Source: Polaromonas sp.
GTDB lineage: Bacteria > Pseudomonadota > Gammaproteobacteria > Burkholderiales > Burkholderiaceae_C
Direction of reading: 5' to 3'
NCBI GenBank assembly: GCA_026786065.1
Contig: JAJAYS010000140.1
Span: 1 to 6,249, forward strand
DNA: 6,249 bases
The notes beneath the pieces were generated by a model that was not told the origin of the DNA, ran no database searches, and saw nothing but the letters and a program-made list of their open reading frames with translations. How positions within the stretch are numbered: the stretch's first letter is position 1; every line of letters starts with the position of its first letter. The translations under genes were made by a program, and so were the position numbers. This document shows positions 5,493 through 6,249 of the stretch, piece by piece.

Positions 5493-5833
5493 CCGGGTCT
5501 TGCTATTCGTCGCGGGTGGATATTCCCGCTGACCATCCTGCCTTCGCCGGGCATTTCCCGGGCCAGCCCATCTTGCCCGGCGTGCTGCTGCTTGAACGCA
5601 TCATGGCGCTGGCTCAAACTCATCTGGTTCAGTTGGGTGAAGGCTGCGCACTGCGCAACGTCAAGTTTCTCGCGGCCGTTGCTCCCGGAGACCAGCTTCG
5701 TCTGGACCTGAGCCACACGGGGCGCAGCCAATACAACTTTAACGCGGTTATTGTGCGCACCGAAGGGCTGCCTGCAGTCGTAGCCTGCAGCGGTCAACTG
5801 CGCTTGGCCTACTCTGATGGTCTGCAGGGATGA
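5489..5833 (+). CDS. apeI: ApeI-type hotdog-fold 3-hydroxyacyl-ACP dehydratase
   Basis: A 114-residue FabZ/FabA-like hotdog protein expected to remove water from 3-hydroxyacyl-ACP during polyene chain extension. The active-site helix region is DHPAFAGHFPGQPILPGVLLLE (residues 15-36), with candidate catalytic His22 in HFPG and Glu36, the same 14-residue spacing as the His/Glu pair of FabZ. The later strands NVKFLAAVAPGDQLRLDL (57-74) correspond to the KF...V.PGD segment of FabZ. The protein is about 30 residues shorter than FabZ, mostly at the N-terminus, which is normal for this cluster-specific subfamily. It starts at GTG 5489, overlapping the ligase stop by four bases (GTGA), and its own stop overlaps the next ATG by four bases (ATGA), so translation is probably coupled through three genes. 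In known APE systems a second dehydratase (ApeP) exists; it would lie outside the window. Confidence 0.88.
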   Translation: MTGSCYSSRVDIPADHPAFAGHFPGQPILPGVLLLERIMALAQTHLVQLGEGCALRNVKFLAAVAPGDQLRLDLSHTGRSQYNFNAVIVRTEGLPAVVACSGQLRLAYSDGLQG

Positions 5834-6249
5834 CTGGCGCGTCTGGCCATCGCGCTGACACGGCAAAGGCCGACGGCTGGGCAAGCCAACGCGAGCGTGG
5901 AAACCTGCTGTCGCTGCGTATTCTTGCCTGGATCGCATTGCGCTTGGGCCGAGTCTTTTCGCGCTGCTTGCTGGTACCGGTGGTCGCCTACTTTTATGTG
6001 TCGTCCCCGAAGGCGCGGCGTGCATCCTCGCTGTTTTTGTCGCGTGCTGCGGCAGGGCGCAACGGCGCACTTGACGTGTTTCGACACCTTTATACCTTTG
6101 CAGTTGTTACGCTGGACCGCATCTACTTTCTCAATGGGCGCTTTGAATTGTTTGATGTCGCAATTCGGGACAGCGACGGCATCGCGCTGGGCACCGCGAC
6201 ACGCGGCGCAGGCATGTTTTTGATGGGCGCCCATATGGGCAGTTTTGAG
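5830..6249 (+). CDS. LpxL/HtrB-like lysophospholipid acyltransferase, N-terminal part (cut by window end)
   Basis: Open frame of 140 codons running off the window. It starts at ATG 5830 in the ATGA overlap with the dehydratase stop. Residues 1-16 are polar; 17-24 read WASQRERG; 25-57 form a hydrophobic, Arg-flanked segment (LLSLRILAWIALRLGRVF, LLVPVVAYFYV) that probably inserts in or lies on the inner membrane; 60-110 contain SPKARRASSLFLSRA and DVFRHLYTFAVVTLDRIYFL. The last residues GMFLMGAHMGSFE contain the HX4E acyltransferase motif, His135 and Glu140, of the LpxL/HtrB superfamily; the last base of the window completes the Glu codon. The enzyme would transfer an acyl chain from a thioester to a lipid or sugar acceptor, and here may acylate the anchor of the polyene. 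In several APE clusters this domain is, as I recall, the C-terminal half of a glycosyltransferase-acyltransferase fusion; here it begins as its own gene. Confidence 0.85.
   Translation, partial: MTGASGHRADTAKADGWASQRERGNLLSLRILAWIALRLGRVFSRCLLVPVVAYFYVSSPKARRASSLFLSRAAAGRNGALDVFRHLYTFAVVTLDRIYFLNGRFELFDVAIRDSDGIALGTATRGAGMFLMGAHMGSFE

Noticed and set aside
5213..6070. 285-codon open frame on the - strand
   Set aside because: It runs antisense across ligase, dehydratase and acyltransferase genes, with no domain and a composition typical of a shadow frame.
5897..6223. 108-codon open frame on the + strand, frame different from the acyltransferase
   Set aside because: Its product is Cys/Arg-rich with no domain, while the other frame ends in the HX4E motif and is coupled by ATGA to the dehydratase.
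1..6249. CRISPR array, insertion sequence, integrase or phage genes
   Set aside because: No regularly spaced repeats, no transposase or integrase motifs and no terminal inverted repeats were seen on either strand.

Overview
The window looks like chromosomal DNA of a betaproteobacterium, most likely order Burkholderiales (a Comamonadaceae-like relative). The evidence is moderately high GC, an NtrY-like kinase paired with a REC plus Fis-HTH regulator, a tRNA-Phe gene, and an aryl-polyene-type gene set of the kind known from this group. This placement is inference; no marker gene such as rRNA is present.

Layout. (1) Positions 1-1973, + strand: the 3' part of an NtrY-like sensor histidine kinase, then a short NtrX-like response regulator that keeps the receiver and Fis-type DNA-binding ends but lacks the sigma-54-activating AAA+ domain. 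(2) Positions 2031-2164: a tRNA-Phe(GAA) gene with a candidate -10 box just upstream, an encoded CCA end and a rho-independent terminator. The tRNA has an unpaired C-A position in the acceptor stem and two G-U pairs in the anticodon stem. (3) Positions 2199-2954, - strand: a family-2 (DPM1-like) glycosyltransferase. (4) Positions 2955-3115: a divergent intergenic region. (5) Positions 3116-6249, + strand: a tightly packed operon of acyl carrier protein, COG4648 membrane protein, AMP-dependent acyl/aryl-acid ligase, short hotdog-fold dehydratase of the ApeI type, and the N-terminal part of an LpxL/HtrB-like acyltransferase, cut by the window edge exactly at its HX4E motif.

Region 5 matches the front part of an aryl polyene (APE; xanthomonadin/flexirubin-like) biosynthetic cluster. 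In that model the ligase activates an aromatic starter acid and loads it on an ACP, a type II ketosynthase/ketoreductase/dehydratase set extends it, and glycosyl- and acyltransferases link the polyene to an envelope lipid. The condensing and reducing enzymes are not in the window and would be expected downstream. The most notable architectural point is that the glycosyltransferase and acyltransferase, which as I recall are often fused in one ApeJ-type protein, are separate here, with the glycosyltransferase transcribed divergently. Region 1 is probably unrelated housekeeping or regulatory DNA; the tRNA gene marks the junction.
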